64,000 nucleotides of DNA from Rhizobium sp. TH2 (GTDB taxonomy: Bacteria; Pseudomonadota; Alphaproteobacteria; Rhizobiales; Rhizobiaceae): positions 3,162,001-3,226,000 of the forward strand of contig NZ_CP062231.1 of the NCBI RefSeq assembly GCF_024707525.1, given 5' to 3'. A model generated the notes under the pieces. That model was not told the origin of the DNA. It was given only the letters and a program-made list of their open reading frames with translations, and ran no database searches. This document shows positions 35,785 to 44,993 of the stretch, one piece after another. How positions within the stretch are numbered: the first letter of the stretch is position 1; the number at the start of each line of letters is the position of its first letter. Made by a program: the position numbers and the translations under genes.

Positions 35785-35973
35785 TCAGAATCCACGGATC
35801 AGCCATATACCGAACACACCGATTCCCATGGCGATGATACCGCCAATCCTCAACTGGCTCTCAGCAAATTCAGGCAGCACCGCGGCGAGACTCTTCACAA
35901 AACCGGGAGCGGCTGCATAGAGCAGCCCTTCGATGATGAAAAAGAAGGCGAGCCCCGCCAGCAGGTCGTTCAT
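35785..35973 (-). CDS. DUF2065 small membrane protein
   Basis: 62 residues with two membrane helices (LLAGLAFFFIIEGLLYAAAPG and LRIGGIIAMGIGVFGIWLIRG). DUF2065 proteins are characteristically found between hflC and a Do protease in proteobacteria. Overlaps hflC by four bases. Likely accessory to the HflKC complex, though no function is established. Confidence 0.9.
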   Translation of the reverse strand: MNDLLAGLAFFFIIEGLLYAAAPGFVKSLAAVLPEFAESQLRIGGIIAMGIGVFGIWLIRGF

Positions 35974-36887
35974 TGCGCCTGCGCTGCCGGAACATCCGTC
36001 GCCGTCTTCGGTACTTCACTGTTGAAGTACTGGAAGAACTCCGAGGTCGGCGAAAGCACCAGCGTCGCGTCACCCTTGCCGAGTGCTGCGGCATAGGCCG
36101 TCATCGAGCGATAGAACGCATAGAATTCCGGATCACTGGCGAAGGCTTCGCCGAAGATGCGGTTGCGTTCGGCTTCGCCCTGACCACGCAGGATCTGCCC
36201 TTCCTTGCTGGCCGCGGCGAGAATCTCGATGCGGCCACGATCGGCGATGGCGGTGCGGCGCTGGGCGCCTTCGTTGCCGCGCGCCCGGATTGCCTCGGCC
36301 TCGGCGAGACGCTCGGCCTTCATGCGGTCGAAGGTCTGCTGCGAAACTTCCTTGGTCAGGTCCGTGCGGCGGATGCGTACGTCGGTGAGCGTCAGGCCCA
36401 GCGACTCCGCATCCTTGGTCAGGTCGCTGCGCACTTCCTTCATCATCGAGCCGCGCTCCTTGGAGAGTGCTGCTTCGAAGCCACGCAGACCATAGACCCG
36501 GCGCAATGCCGAATCGAGGCGGGTGCGAAGGCGCGATTCCGCCTGCGCCACGTCACCGGCGGCGACTTCACGGAACAGGCGGGCGTTGGAAATGCGATAG
36601 ACGACGAAGGCATCGACTTCGTAGAACTTGCCGCCCGAAACCTGGACACGCATATTGTCGAGATCGAGCCTGAGTTCCTGGTTCGAGATATATTGAACCC
36701 GGTCGGCGTCGAGGAAGGCGAAGGGCAGCTTGAAATAGATGCCCGGATCCTTCTTGACGTCGGTGATCTGGCCGAAGCGGATCACGATCGCCTGCTGGCG
36801 CTGGTTGACCACGAAGAAGGACGAGTAGATCAGAAGCAGGATGGCGAGCACCACTGCGCCTGTTATGGCGATACGGTTGCTGGTCAT
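35970..36887 (-). CDS. hflC: HflC, band-7/SPFH membrane protease modulator
   Basis: 305 residues with one N-terminal membrane helix (ITGAVVLAILLLIYSSFFVV) and an SPFH domain starting RQQAIVIRFGQITDVKKDPGIYFKLPF. With HflK it forms a large periplasmic vault around FtsH and modulates proteolysis of membrane proteins. Overlaps hflK upstream and DUF2065 downstream by four bases each. Confidence 0.95.
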   Translation of the reverse strand: MTSNRIAITGAVVLAILLLIYSSFFVVNQRQQAIVIRFGQITDVKKDPGIYFKLPFAFLDADRVQYISNQELRLDLDNMRVQVSGGKFYEVDAFVVYRISNARLFREVAAGDVAQAESRLRTRLDSALRRVYGLRGFEAALSKERGSMMKEVRSDLTKDAESLGLTLTDVRIRRTDLTKEVSQQTFDRMKAERLAEAEAIRARGNEGAQRRTAIADRGRIEILAAASKEGQILRGQGEAERNRIFGEAFASDPEFYAFYRSMTAYAAALGKGDATLVLSPTSEFFQYFNSEVPKTATDVPAAQAQ

Positions 36888-37981
36888 TTCTGCGCTCCCT
36901 TCGTGTCGACGGGCTTGGTAAGCTCATTCAGCGGCAGGAACGGAAGCACGCCGTTGGTCGACTTGTCCGAATCCAGGATGATCTTCCTCGACGAGGACAG
37001 CACCTTCTCCATCGTTTCGATATAGACGCGCTTGCGGGTGATCTCGGGCGCCTTCTTGTATTCCTGATAGACGCTCAGGAACCGCTGCGATTCACCGAGC
37101 GCTTCCTGCACGATCTGGTTCTTGTAGGCAGCCGCTTCTTCACGCAGCTTCGCCGCTTCACCATTGGCCTGGCCGCGCACCTTGTTGGCGTACTGGTTGG
37201 CCTGTTCGATCATCTTGTCCTCGTCCTGTTCGGCACGCTGGACTTCATCGAAGGCGCTCGACACTTCACGCGGCGGCGACACGTCCTCGATCGAGACGGT
37301 ATTGACCGAGATGCCGGCATTGTAGCGGTCGATCGTAATCTGCATCGCGTCCTTGACCTCCGCGGCGATCGCCTGGCGGTTGTCGCGGAAAATATCCTGT
37401 GCGGGACGGCGACCGACGACTTCGCGCATCACCGAATCGGCGACCTGTGAAAGCGTCTTGCCGGGTTCGGCGACGTTATAGAGATAGGCACGCGGATTGG
37501 TGACGGAGAACAGCACCGAGAACTCGACATTGACGATGTTCTGGTCGCCGGTCAGCATCAGGCCCTCGGCCTGCTGGCCGCCGGTCGATGTGCCGATCTT
37601 TTGCTGCTGTTCGTTGACATTGACCAGTTCGACTGTCTCGACCGGCCACAGCATGAAATGCAGGCCCGGGCCGGAAATATCGTCCTTCGGCTTGCCGAAG
37701 ACGGATTCCACACCGCGCTCGTCCGGCTGGACGGTATAGATCGCCTGGGTCGCCCAGAAGGCAACGAGCAGTAGAAGCACGATGACGACAATGCCGCCAT
37801 TGAACCCGCCGGGCAGGATTGTCTTCAGTCGGTCCTGGCCGCGCCGGATGATTTCATCGAGGTCGGGCGGGCCGCCATTGTTTCGCGGACGGTTCGGTCC
37901 CTGGCCCCATGGACCCTGGTTCTTGCCACCGCCGCCGCCACCCCAAGGGCCGCCGCCGCCATTCTGATTACTCCAGGGCAT
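36884..37981 (-). CDS. hflK: HflK, band-7/SPFH membrane protease modulator
   Basis: 365 residues. The Gly/Pro/Asn-rich cytosolic N-terminus (residues 1-45) is typical of HflK, followed by a membrane helix (GGIVVIVLLLLVAFWATQAIYTV) and SPFH domain (VQPDERGVESVFGKPK, then RAYLYNVAEPGKTLSQVADSVMREVVG). Partner of HflC. First gene after a good promoter at 38042-38070, so the hfl genes need not depend on folA transcription. Confidence 0.95.
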   Translation of the reverse strand: MPWSNQNGGGGPWGGGGGGKNQGPWGQGPNRPRNNGGPPDLDEIIRRGQDRLKTILPGGFNGGIVVIVLLLLVAFWATQAIYTVQPDERGVESVFGKPKDDISGPGLHFMLWPVETVELVNVNEQQQKIGTSTGGQQAEGLMLTGDQNIVNVEFSVLFSVTNPRAYLYNVAEPGKTLSQVADSVMREVVGRRPAQDIFRDNRQAIAAEVKDAMQITIDRYNAGISVNTVSIEDVSPPREVSSAFDEVQRAEQDEDKMIEQANQYANKVRGQANGEAAKLREEAAAYKNQIVQEALGESQRFLSVYQEYKKAPEITRKRVYIETMEKVLSSSRKIILDSDKSTNGVLPFLPLNELTKPVDTKGAQK

Positions 37982-38041
37982 CCATACCTCTTATTTGATA
38001 AACTTCGAGCGGAAGGGAACCTCCCGCAGTTTCCCGAGACC

Positions 38042-38070
38042 GTTATAAGTATCCCGTTAGACGGTTTCAA
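38042..38070 (-). promoter_or_regulatory. Promoter of hflK operon
   Basis: Minus strand -35 TTGAAA (38065-38070), 17-base spacer, -10 TATAAC (38042-38047), predicted start near 38035, about 54 bases before the hflK ATG. Matches the vegetative consensus well. Confidence 0.55.
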
Positions 38071-38120
38071 CGTAAGCCGCCAGAGATCAGCGCTTTTTGA
38101 TCAAAATATGTTGAAGCAAT

Positions 38121-38642
38121 TCAAACCCCGGCGGTTTTACGCCGGTAAGTAACGAAACGGGTCGGAAAGTCGTCCTTTTCACCAGCCGGCACATCCTCCG
38201 CCTCTCCGGCCTGCCAGATCGCGGAATCGATCTCCGGGAAGAAGGTGTCGCCTTCTATCGTCGCCTTGATATGGGTGACATGCAGGATCGTTGCGAGCTT
38301 GAGCGCCTCGCGATAGATGACACCGCCGCCGATGACACAGATTTCACCGACGCCGAGCTTCTCCGCTTCCGATCGCGCTCGTTCCATTCCATCCTCGAGC
38401 GAATGGACGACGATCACGCCCTCCGGCTTGAAATCGGGATTGCGGGTGATGACGATATTCGGCCGGCCTGGCAGCGGCTTGCCGATCGAATCGTAGCACA
38501 CCCGCCCCATCACCACCGGCTTGCCCAGGGTCAACGCCTTGAACCGCTTGAGGTCGGTCGACAGCCGCCAGGGCAGCCCACCATCCCGGCCGATCACATT
38601 GTTCTCAGTGATCGCGACAACGAAGGAAATGTCTGGTGTCAT
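38121..38642 (-). CDS. folA: Dihydrofolate reductase
   Basis: 173 residues. Reduces dihydrofolate with NADPH. Conserved blocks are [39 protein letters not shown], the RPNIVITR strand and the C-terminal [15 protein letters not shown]. The position of E. coli Asp27 is Asp in LSTDLKRF. The start codon overlaps the thyA stop (ATGA), coupling it to the enzyme that makes its substrate. Confidence 0.96.
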   Translation of the reverse strand: MTPDISFVVAITENNVIGRDGGLPWRLSTDLKRFKALTLGKPVVMGRVCYDSIGKPLPGRPNIVITRNPDFKPEGVIVVHSLEDGMERARSEAEKLGVGEICVIGGGVIYREALKLATILHVTHIKATIEGDTFFPEIDSAIWQAGEAEDVPAGEKDDFPTRFVTYRRKTAGV

Positions 38643-39436
38643 ACCGCCACGGGCGCCTTGATATGCTGGTCGGCCTCATAGCCCACGAGTTCGAAATCCT
38701 CGAACGTGAAGCCGAAAATGTCCTTCACATCGGGGTTGATCCGCATGACAGGCAGTTTCTTCGGCGTGCGCGACAGTTGCAGCTTCGCCTGCTCGAAGTG
38801 GTTGGAATAGATATGCGCATCGCCCAGCGTATGGACGAAGTCGCCCGGCTTCAGGCCGACCACCTGCGCCACCATCATCGTAAAGAGCGCGTACGAGGCT
38901 ATGTTGAAAGGCACGCCGAGGAAGATGTCGCCCGAGCGTTGGTAGAGCTGGCACGAAAGCCTGCCATCGGCGACATAGAACTGGAACAGGCAGTGGCACG
39001 GCGGCAGCGCCATCTCATCGACCAGCGCCGGATTCCAGGCCGAGACGATATGCCGGCGCGAAAGCGGATTGGTTTTCAGTCCCTCGATCAGGTTCTTGAT
39101 CTGGTCGACCGGCGCACCATCGCCCGGCGCCGGCCATGACCGCCACTGGGCACCATAGACCGGCCCCAGATCGCCGTTCTCATCGGCCCATTCATCCCAG
39201 ATCGAAACCCCGTTCTCCTTGAGATAGCGGATATTGGTCTCGCCCTTCAGGAACCAGAGCAGTTCATGGATAATCGACCTCAGATGCAGCTTCTTGGTCG
39301 TGGTGACTGGAAAGCCCTCCCCGAGGTCGAAACGCATCTGGTAGCCGAACACCGAACGCGTGCCGGTACCCGTGCGGTCGCCCCGGTTCGAACCGCTATC
39401 CATCACATGCCTGAGAAGATCGAGATATTGCTTCAT
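38639..39436 (-). CDS. thyA: Thymidylate synthase
   Basis: 265 residues from the ATG at 39436; upstream in-frame codons add 14 residues without family support. Methylates dUMP using methylene-tetrahydrofolate. Catalytic Cys147 is in [20 protein letters not shown], the [11 protein letters not shown] block and [16 protein letters not shown] are present. First gene of the cluster that continues with folA and probably the hfl genes. No strong ribosome-binding site is seen. Confidence 0.96.
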   Translation of the reverse strand: MKQYLDLLRHVMDSGSNRGDRTGTGTRSVFGYQMRFDLGEGFPVTTTKKLHLRSIIHELLWFLKGETNIRYLKENGVSIWDEWADENGDLGPVYGAQWRSWPAPGDGAPVDQIKNLIEGLKTNPLSRRHIVSAWNPALVDEMALPPCHCLFQFYVADGRLSCQLYQRSGDIFLGVPFNIASYALFTMMVAQVVGLKPGDFVHTLGDAHIYSNHFEQAKLQLSRTPKKLPVMRINPDVKDIFGFTFEDFELVGYEADQHIKAPVAV

Positions 39437-39703
39437 GGTTGCCGCCGCCAGATTCGTGGTCCTCATTATGCATCGCATGCAAAGCTAAATGAACGGGGCA
39501 ACGAAAATTTTCCATGGTTTTGTCTTCCACACCTTGCGAGTTGCGGTCGGGCACTTGGTGGAGAACCGTTTCCGTCTGTCTCCCGCCCGCCGGAGCGCCT
39601 TGCGAGCCATATCGACCGAAATTGAAGCCAACCGAGATATTGGCGGGAACCCTTCGCCTCACCGGTCGTTTATTCGATTCAACCTCGGACATGGGAGACG
39701 ACA

Positions 39704-40141
39704 ATGAGAGTGAGCGAAATCATGACGCGGGACGTCCGCATGACCAACCCCAACCAGACGATTCGAGATGCCGCTGCCATCATGGCCGACATCGATGCCG
39801 GCGCGGTGCCCGTCAGTGATCACGACCGGCTTGTTGGCATGATCACCGACCGCGACATCGCGGTGCGCGCGGTCGCAAGAGGGTTGGGTACCGAAACGCC
39901 CGTCGGCGATATCATGACGGCTGATGTCAGATACTGCTTCGATGATGAAGACACCGAACATGTGCTCGACAATCTCGGCGACCAGCAAATCCGCCGGCTA
40001 CCGGTGGTCAACCGCGACAAGCGCCTCGTCGGCATCCTGTCGCTAGGCGACCTGGCCAACCATGGCGGCAACAGCCATGCGGGTGCGGCCCTTGCCGAAA
40101 TCTCGCGCCCCGGCGGCCAGCACAGCCAGACGCGAATGTAG
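39704..40141 (+). CDS. CBS domain protein
   Basis: 145 residues made of two CBS motifs: MRVSEIMTRDVRMTNPNQTIRDAAAIMADIDAGAVPVSDHDRLVGMITDRDIAVRAVARG and VGDIMTADVRYCFDDEDTEHVLDNLGDQQIRRLPVVNRDKRLVGILSLGDLA. Such stand-alone pairs bind adenine nucleotides and act as energy or ionic sensors. GGGAGA lies before the ATG. The 267-base space to thyA holds a short TGCA-flanked symmetry but no gene. Confidence 0.9.
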   Translation: MRVSEIMTRDVRMTNPNQTIRDAAAIMADIDAGAVPVSDHDRLVGMITDRDIAVRAVARGLGTETPVGDIMTADVRYCFDDEDTEHVLDNLGDQQIRRLPVVNRDKRLVGILSLGDLANHGGNSHAGAALAEISRPGGQHSQTRM

Positions 40142-40242
40142 GCCGCCAGCCCGTCGGAGTGAAAACGTTCTGTCGGTTCAAGCAAAGCCGCCGCCAATGA
40201 GAAATGCATCTCGTTCGGCGGCGGAGCAGGAGGTTCGCTCGA

Positions 40243-43200
40243 TCACTGCAGATCGAAACTCGCCGCCGTCAGTTCCGGTGGCGTGCCGATGAATGTCGCG
40301 ATCAACCGCGAACCGCCATTTGCTGATCCATTTACATCGAGGAAGAGCTTTCCCGTCTCGGTATTGTAGATCAGTCGGTCTTCCGCGCTCTCCGCCAGGC
40401 CGGTCGTGTTGGCAACAAAGAGTGCCGCATCCAACTCTCCCCCCCATACAGCCGCTTTGTCGTCGGCCCCGAAGCCTGGGCCGAACAGGCGCGCTTCGAT
40501 AATGAGGAGATCGTTGGAGAAGTCGATTATCACGTCTCGGTCGGCTTTGTCAGGAGACAGGTAAAAACGATCCAGGTCAGCGCCGCCTGTCAGTTTGTCG
40601 ATGCCCTTGCCGCCGACAAGATGATTGAAGCCATCCCCGCCGATCAGGATATCGTTGCCTGTGCCACCATCCAGGTCGTTGTCGCCATCGTCGCCAGTGA
40701 TGACATCGTCGAACCTGCTTCCAATGACGTTCTCGAAACCTGTGAACTGATCGCCCTTGGCGTCTCCACCGCTGGCAACACCGTTTTTGAGGTTGATGGT
40801 CACGCCCGCGATTGAACTTGCATAAGAAAGCGTGTCGCTGCCAAGGCCACCGGCCAACGTGTCACCACCAATACCGCCCTCGAAGGTGTTCGAAAAGTCG
40901 TCGCCCGTCAGGATGTCGGCAAAGCGCGAGCCCCTGGCATTCTCGAACGACAGGATGACGTCGCCGGTTGCGTGACCGCCCTGGACCGTGTTGGTCAACA
41001 GATCGATCGCGACGGCTGCGTTCGATGCCGCATAGGAAAGCGTATCGCGTCCCTCGCCTCCGGCGAGCATATCCGCGCCCGCCCCGCCGGCGACCGTATC
41101 ATTGCCTGTGCCCCCGTCGAGATTATCCACGTCGGCGCCGCCGTCGATCACGTCATTTGCTTCACCACCGGTGATCGTATCGCTGCCGGCGCCGCCACTC
41201 AGCGTGTCACTGCCGGTTTCCCCCAAGAGAGTGTCGTTGCCGTCGCCCCCGGCGATCTTGTCGTTGCCGTTTCCGCCCGAAAGCGTGTCGTTTCCGCTCG
41301 CCCCCGAAATCGTGTCGAAACCCAATCCGCCTTCGAACGTGTCCTTCTTCGAAGTCCCCTCGAACTTCTTCCGGGCGAGCGCGCCGTAATAATCGCCTGA
41401 AACGTCGAGCAGAGCTTCGGTGAAGCCTTCCTCCCCGGGTTGGCCGAAAAACCGGCTGACGATCTCACCCGTCTTCTGGTCGATGATCAGGTAGGTGGGA
41501 TAGCCTTTGAGATCGACGCCGCGGATCAGGTCCACGGCCGTCTGCGCATCCCCGTTTGGAGTCACGACCGGGTCGGTAAGATCATATTTCACGCGCCACT
41601 GGTTTGCGTTGGCCGTCGTCGCAATTCCACTGTTGGCGTTCTCGAGAATGATCTCGACGAAGGTGAACCCGTCCCCGACATTTGCCATGACCTCCGGGAG
41701 CTCCGTGGCGGCAAACTGGCACGGTCCACACCATTGGGCGCAGAAGGTAAGGACCATCAGGCCCTTACCCTCCCCCCGCAATGAGAAGGCTTCGCCATCC
41801 GCATCCGTAAACGTCAGATCGGGCACCACTTCACCGACTTCGTCGAACGCACCGACGTCAACGAAATCGCCGGCGACCGGGGTCACGAACTCCGTGAGGT
41901 CTATTGCCGCGCCCGTTCCGGCCAGCGCCGCTTCCAGCGGTGTCGCGAGCACCTTCTGCTGGTAGAAGCCGGCGCCGATCTGTACTGTCTGTTCCGTCGA
42001 AGCAACGATGTCGATGTCGGTCGTACCAGGCAGCCGATGGAGCGCCTTGAACGGCATCGTGGAGGCGTCGAGGCCGGACACGAGGGCATATGCGACCCTC
42101 AGGTCGTACGCCGCCGCTTGAGCCTCCTCGGAACCATGATCCACCAGATGAAACAGACTCATGCCCTCGGACAGCCCCTCCAGCGGGCCGTCGTATCCAT
42201 CGAGGCAGACGATGCGTATGTCGAGGTCGTGCCCGGCCGTCTGCGCCGCGGCCAGCAGGGCATTGGCCTGGGCGATCGTCGCCTGGGTCTGCGGCGGCAC
42301 GTTGTCGCCATGGACGGCCCGGTCGAGCACGAAGACGATGGTTTCATGATCGCCGTCGAAGAGATCGTTCGCGGCAACCGCATCCCCGTTCTGGTCCGCA
42401 AGCGACAGTGCCAGAAGCCCAGCATGGAGATCGTAGTCGATACCCTGCCGGAATTCGGCTGCCCCGATATCGACCGTGCCATTGCTGATCCTATCGTAAC
42501 CGCGCGCATCGTAGGGCCAGGGATCGATCGACGAAAGATCGCCGTCGAGATCAAGAAAATCCTGGGGAATCGCTGCGTTGCTTCCGGCATCGATCAGCAC
42601 GCTGCCCGGGAGGATGCCAAGGGTCTGAACCGTTCCGCCATTGTCCGCGAGATTGGGGTCGAGCCCCGGTTGCCCGATATTGAGCAGGTTTGATTGGCTG
42701 GTGGTGATGATGGGACTCGTCGAAAATGCGCTATTGGTCGCCGAAACGAGCGTGCCTTCCACGTCATCCACAGTCGTGAAATCGGCTCCGCAAACATTGA
42801 GGGCAATCACCGAATTCGCGATCGTGATGGTCGATCCCAGATCACGAATACCGCCGCCGCCGCCTTCCAAGACAGATCCGTTGTTGTAAATGGTGCTGTT
42901 GTAGATATCCAGGTTGGAGGTCCAGGTGCTTATTCCTCCGCCCCCGTTCGCTGCATCATTCCAGTAGAATGTCGAATTGACGATCGTCGTGTCGCTGTCC
43001 GACATGAACAGGCCGCCGCCCTCCTCGCCGGAGAAATTGTGATCGAGGAGCGAGTTGACGATCTCCACCTCCGCGCCATAGGCCCTGATCGCGCCTCCGT
43101 AGGAATCGGATTTGCTATTCTGGATCGTTGTGTCGAGAATGGTCAGCTTGCCGATATCCCATGCGCGCACCGCGCCACCATGATCGGCCGAATATCCGTT

Positions 43201-43509
43201 GGTCAGAGTCAGGCTCTTCAGCGCCACATCCGTCGTGGCACCGGTTATGTTGACGATGCGGCTGGCGTCGTTTCCGGAGATCGTGATGTCGGCCTCGTTG
43301 TCGCCATCGATATCACCGTCGATCGTCAGGTCGTCCGTGATCGCCAGTTCGGAAGACAGGACGATGGTCCCGCCGCTCACTTCCGCGGCAAACTTGATAT
43401 TATCTGGAAGACTATCGGCATTGGCGAGCGCGATAGCCTCGCGCAACGACAGTACGCCGTCATTCTCATCGACCACGTCATCTGTCGTGGTTACTATATG
43501 CGTCGCCAT
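40243..43509 (-). CDS. Secreted RTX protein with beta-helix and internal thioredoxin domain
   Basis: 1088 residues, GGGAGAAT before the ATG, no Sec signal. Residues 1-355: a CSLREA-type start (LSLREAIALAN at 20-30) and a right-handed beta-helix with repeated GGA/GGG-I turns. Residues 356-555: a region I do not recognise. Residues about 558-705: a thioredoxin/TlpA-like domain with WCGPC at 593-597, an extra Cys at 590 and the cis-Pro loop GYPTYLIID. Residues about 715-980: eight or more glycine-rich Ca2+-binding nonapeptides (GGxGxD). The C-terminal 100 residues resemble the type I secretion end of RTX proteins. Export by a type I system is expected, but no exporter is nearby. An extracellular disulfide or redox role is inferred. 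Confidence 0.85.
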   Translation of the reverse strand: MATHIVTTTDDVVDENDGVLSLREAIALANADSLPDNIKFAAEVSGGTIVLSSELAITDDLTIDGDIDGDNEADITISGNDASRIVNITGATTDVALKSLTLTNGYSADHGGAVRAWDIGKLTILDTTIQNSKSDSYGGAIRAYGAEVEIVNSLLDHNFSGEEGGGLFMSDSDTTIVNSTFYWNDAANGGGGISTWTSNLDIYNSTIYNNGSVLEGGGGGIRDLGSTITIANSVIALNVCGADFTTVDDVEGTLVSATNSAFSTSPIITTSQSNLLNIGQPGLDPNLADNGGTVQTLGILPGSVLIDAGSNAAIPQDFLDLDGDLSSIDPWPYDARGYDRISNGTVDIGAAEFRQGIDYDLHAGLLALSLADQNGDAVAANDLFDGDHETIVFVLDRAVHGDNVPPQTQATIAQANALLAAAQTAGHDLDIRIVCLDGYDGPLEGLSEGMSLFHLVDHGSEEAQAAAYDLRVAYALVSGLDASTMPFKALHRLPGTTDIDIVASTEQTVQIGAGFYQQKVLATPLEAALAGTGAAIDLTEFVTPVAGDFVDVGAFDEVGEVVPDLTFTDADGEAFSLRGEGKGLMVLTFCAQWCGPCQFAATELPEVMANVGDGFTFVEIILENANSGIATTANANQWRVKYDLTDPVVTPNGDAQTAVDLIRGVDLKGYPTYLIIDQKTGEIVSRFFGQPGEEGFTEALLDVSGDYYGALARKKFEGTSKKDTFEGGLGFDTISGASGNDTLSGGNGNDKIAGGDGNDTLLGETGSDTLSGGAGSDTITGGEANDVIDGGADVDNLDGGTGNDTVAGGAGADMLAGGEGRDTLSYAASNAAVAIDLLTNTVQGGHATGDVILSFENARGSRFADILTGDDFSNTFEGGIGGDTLAGGLGSDTLSYASSIAGVTINLKNGVASGGDAKGDQFTGFENVIGSRFDDVITGDDGDNDLDGGTGNDILIGGDGFNHLVGGKGIDKLTGGADLDRFYLSPDKADRDVIIDFSNDLLIIEARLFGPGFGADDKAAVWGGELDAALFVANTTGLAESAEDRLIYNTETGKLFLDVNGSANGGSRLIATFIGTPPELTAASFDLQ

Positions 43510-43723
43510 GATATTCTCCCGCTCAGGAATACCGGCGCTCAGTCCCCCAGCGCGGGTGCGTTAAATTTCATTGAATCCTTCTGCCGACGAAAATCGGCCG
43601 GAAGATTATTTGTGTTAATGAAGTAATTGAGGTTTTTTTGTTTGAGCGCACAATATACAAACTCGTTGTGGTTGCAAGCCAGCAAGATTGGACGATTGGC
43701 ATCGAAAAGTCCTGCCGTCCACT

Positions 43724-43751
43724 TTGCAAACCACTCGATAATCCCTATATA
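43724..43751 (+). promoter_or_regulatory. Promoter of ssrA
   Basis: -35 TTGCAA (43724-43729) and -10 TATATA (43746-43751) with a 16-base spacer, placing the start near 43758, at the expected 5' end of the acceptor piece. Confidence 0.5.
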
Positions 43752-43755
43752 GGAA

Positions 43756-44080
43756 GTGCCGGCTTGCCGGATATGGTGATAAACGAGCGGTGAAATAAAC
43801 CCATTGGACCCGGGGGCGGTACCCGGCGCCTCCACCAGAAACCGTTGCAACGGAACGGCTTCTGATGGGGGCGAAATAGGATCGACAAGGGCGTAAAGAT
43901 CGTCTTTTTACTCGGCATTGTACCACCGTTATCGGGCTAACATTATAGTTGCAAACGACAACTATGCTGAAGCACGTCTCGCTGCTTAATCGCAGTGTGA
44001 CACTTCAAATCAAGTCCTTGCGGGTAGCACTGTAAGGCGGGGTTCGAAGGCACCTGGCAACAGAAGCCTTCACTTTCTCT
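43756..44080 (+). ncRNA. ssrA: tmRNA, circularly permuted two-piece alphaproteobacterial type
   Basis: The acceptor piece comes first, from about 43756 to the CCA at 43835-43837, with a T-arm CCGGG-GGCGGTA-CCCGG. An intervening segment (43838-43866, containing CCGTTGCAACGG) is removed. The coding piece starts GGGGGCG at 43867, which pairs with CGCCTCC before the acceptor ACCA to give a 7-bp acceptor stem with one G-U, and continues with GGATCGAC as in other tmRNAs. The tag frame at 43951-43989 reads ANDNYAEARLAA and TAA. The 3' end near 44080 is estimated from a GAAGGC/GCCTTC hairpin. Rescues stalled ribosomes and marks products for ClpXP. Confidence 0.95.
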
Positions 44081-44136
44081 CGCTCTTGTTTACGGTTTTT
44101 GACGCCTTCTGGCCCTGTGGCGGCGCATGAAAGGCT

Positions 44137-44164
44137 TTGCCAAGTCATCATAAAATGGCATAGT
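44137..44164 (+). promoter_or_regulatory. Candidate promoter of sspB
   Basis: TTGCCA (44137-44142), 16-base spacer, CATAGT (44159-44164), about 37 bases before the sspB ATG. Moderate match only. Confidence 0.35.
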
Positions 44165-44200
44165 TGGCCCCAACTCACAGACGAAAATACGGGAATCATC

Positions 44201-44719
44201 ATGGGGCAGGACCATATCCGCTACGACATCTTGGCACAGGACGCGCTTCGCGGCGTGATCCGCAAGGTCCTGTCGGAAGTGGCCGCCACCGGTTCCCTGC
44301 CTGCCGATCATCACTTCTTCATCACCTTCCTCACCGAAGCCCCGGGCGTGCGCATCTCGCAGCACCTGAAGTCGAAATATCCCGAGCAGATGACCATCGT
44401 CGTCCAGCACCAGTTCTGGGATCTGAAGGTCTATGACGGTTATTTCGAGATCGGCCTGTCGTTCTCCGACAAGCCGGAGAAGCTCACGGTCCCGTTCAGC
44501 GCCGTGCGCGGCTTCTATGACCCGTCGGTGAATTTCGAACTCGAATTCGACGTCTCCCTCGCCGAGGAGGCCGAAGGCGGCGCCGAGATCACCGCCTATC
44601 CGGAACAGCAGGCGACGGAGATCCAGATCGTCTCCGTCGAAAAGACCGAGGGCGAGGCCGAGGCAAAACCCGCCGGCGGCTCTGTCGTGTCCCTCGATTC
44701 CTTCCGCAAGAAGAACTGA
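44201..44719 (+). CDS. sspB: SspB-family ClpXP adaptor
   Basis: 172 residues from the ATG at 44201. SspB-alpha type: YDILAQDALRGVIRKVLSEVA, HHFFITFLTEAPGVRISQHLKSKYPEQMTIVVQHQFWDLKVYDGYFEIGLSFSDKPEKLTVPFSAVRGFYDPSVNF, then an acidic linker and the short C-terminal tail SVVSLDSFRKKN that contacts ClpX in the family. It delivers ssrA-tagged proteins to ClpXP. The tmRNA gene that makes the tag ends about 120 bases upstream on the same strand. Confidence 0.92.
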   Translation: MGQDHIRYDILAQDALRGVIRKVLSEVAATGSLPADHHFFITFLTEAPGVRISQHLKSKYPEQMTIVVQHQFWDLKVYDGYFEIGLSFSDKPEKLTVPFSAVRGFYDPSVNFELEFDVSLAEEAEGGAEITAYPEQQATEIQIVSVEKTEGEAEAKPAGGSVVSLDSFRKKN

Positions 44720-44728
44720 GGCACCTCA

Positions 44729-44914
44729 GTGGCGGCCGATGTCATCAATCTGAGACAGGCCCGCAAGCAGAAAGCCCGCGCGGAAAAGGAACAGACCGCC
44801 GCGGAAAACCGCGCCCAGTTCGGCCGCGCCAAGCACGAAAAAGCCGTGACCCGCGCGCTCAATGCCAAGGTCGAGAAGGCGCTCGATCAGGGCAAGCTGG
44901 AAAAGCCGGAATAA
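44729..44914 (+). CDS. DUF4169 family small protein
   Basis: 61 residues, GTG start nine bases after sspB. Highly charged, alpha-helical and Ala/Lys/Glu-rich (VINLRQARKQKARAEKEQTAAENRAQFGRAKHEKAVTRALNAKVEKALDQGKLEKPE), matching DUF4169. It sits directly behind sspB, so it is probably co-expressed. Function unknown. Confidence 0.85.
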   Translation: MAADVINLRQARKQKARAEKEQTAAENRAQFGRAKHEKAVTRALNAKVEKALDQGKLEKPE

Positions 44915-44975
44915 GGGTTGGACGCATCCGGGCGGCACATTCGCGTTAAATACAGAGGCTCCCGGAAGTTACAGA

Positions 44976-44993
44976 AATTGACGAATGTCAATT
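44976..44993. repeat. 18-bp palindrome between DUF4169 and thioesterase
   Basis: AATTGAC-GAAT-GTCAATT is a perfect 7-bp dyad with a 4-base centre. Close to it are TGAATCTGATTCA (45010-45022) and a direct repeat CCTGAATCTG at 45008-45017 and 45036-45045. This is non-coding space between convergent genes. Confidence 0.5.

Noticed and set aside
43539..43850. Open frame of 103 codons on the minus strand (MQRFLVEAPGTAPGSNGF...)
   Set aside because: It reads through the complement of the tmRNA acceptor piece, including the T-arm and CCA end; the RNA gene explains the conservation.
43867..44080. tRNA gene suggested by GGTTCGAA near 44041
   Set aside because: It belongs to the coding piece of tmRNA; no cloverleaf can be drawn.
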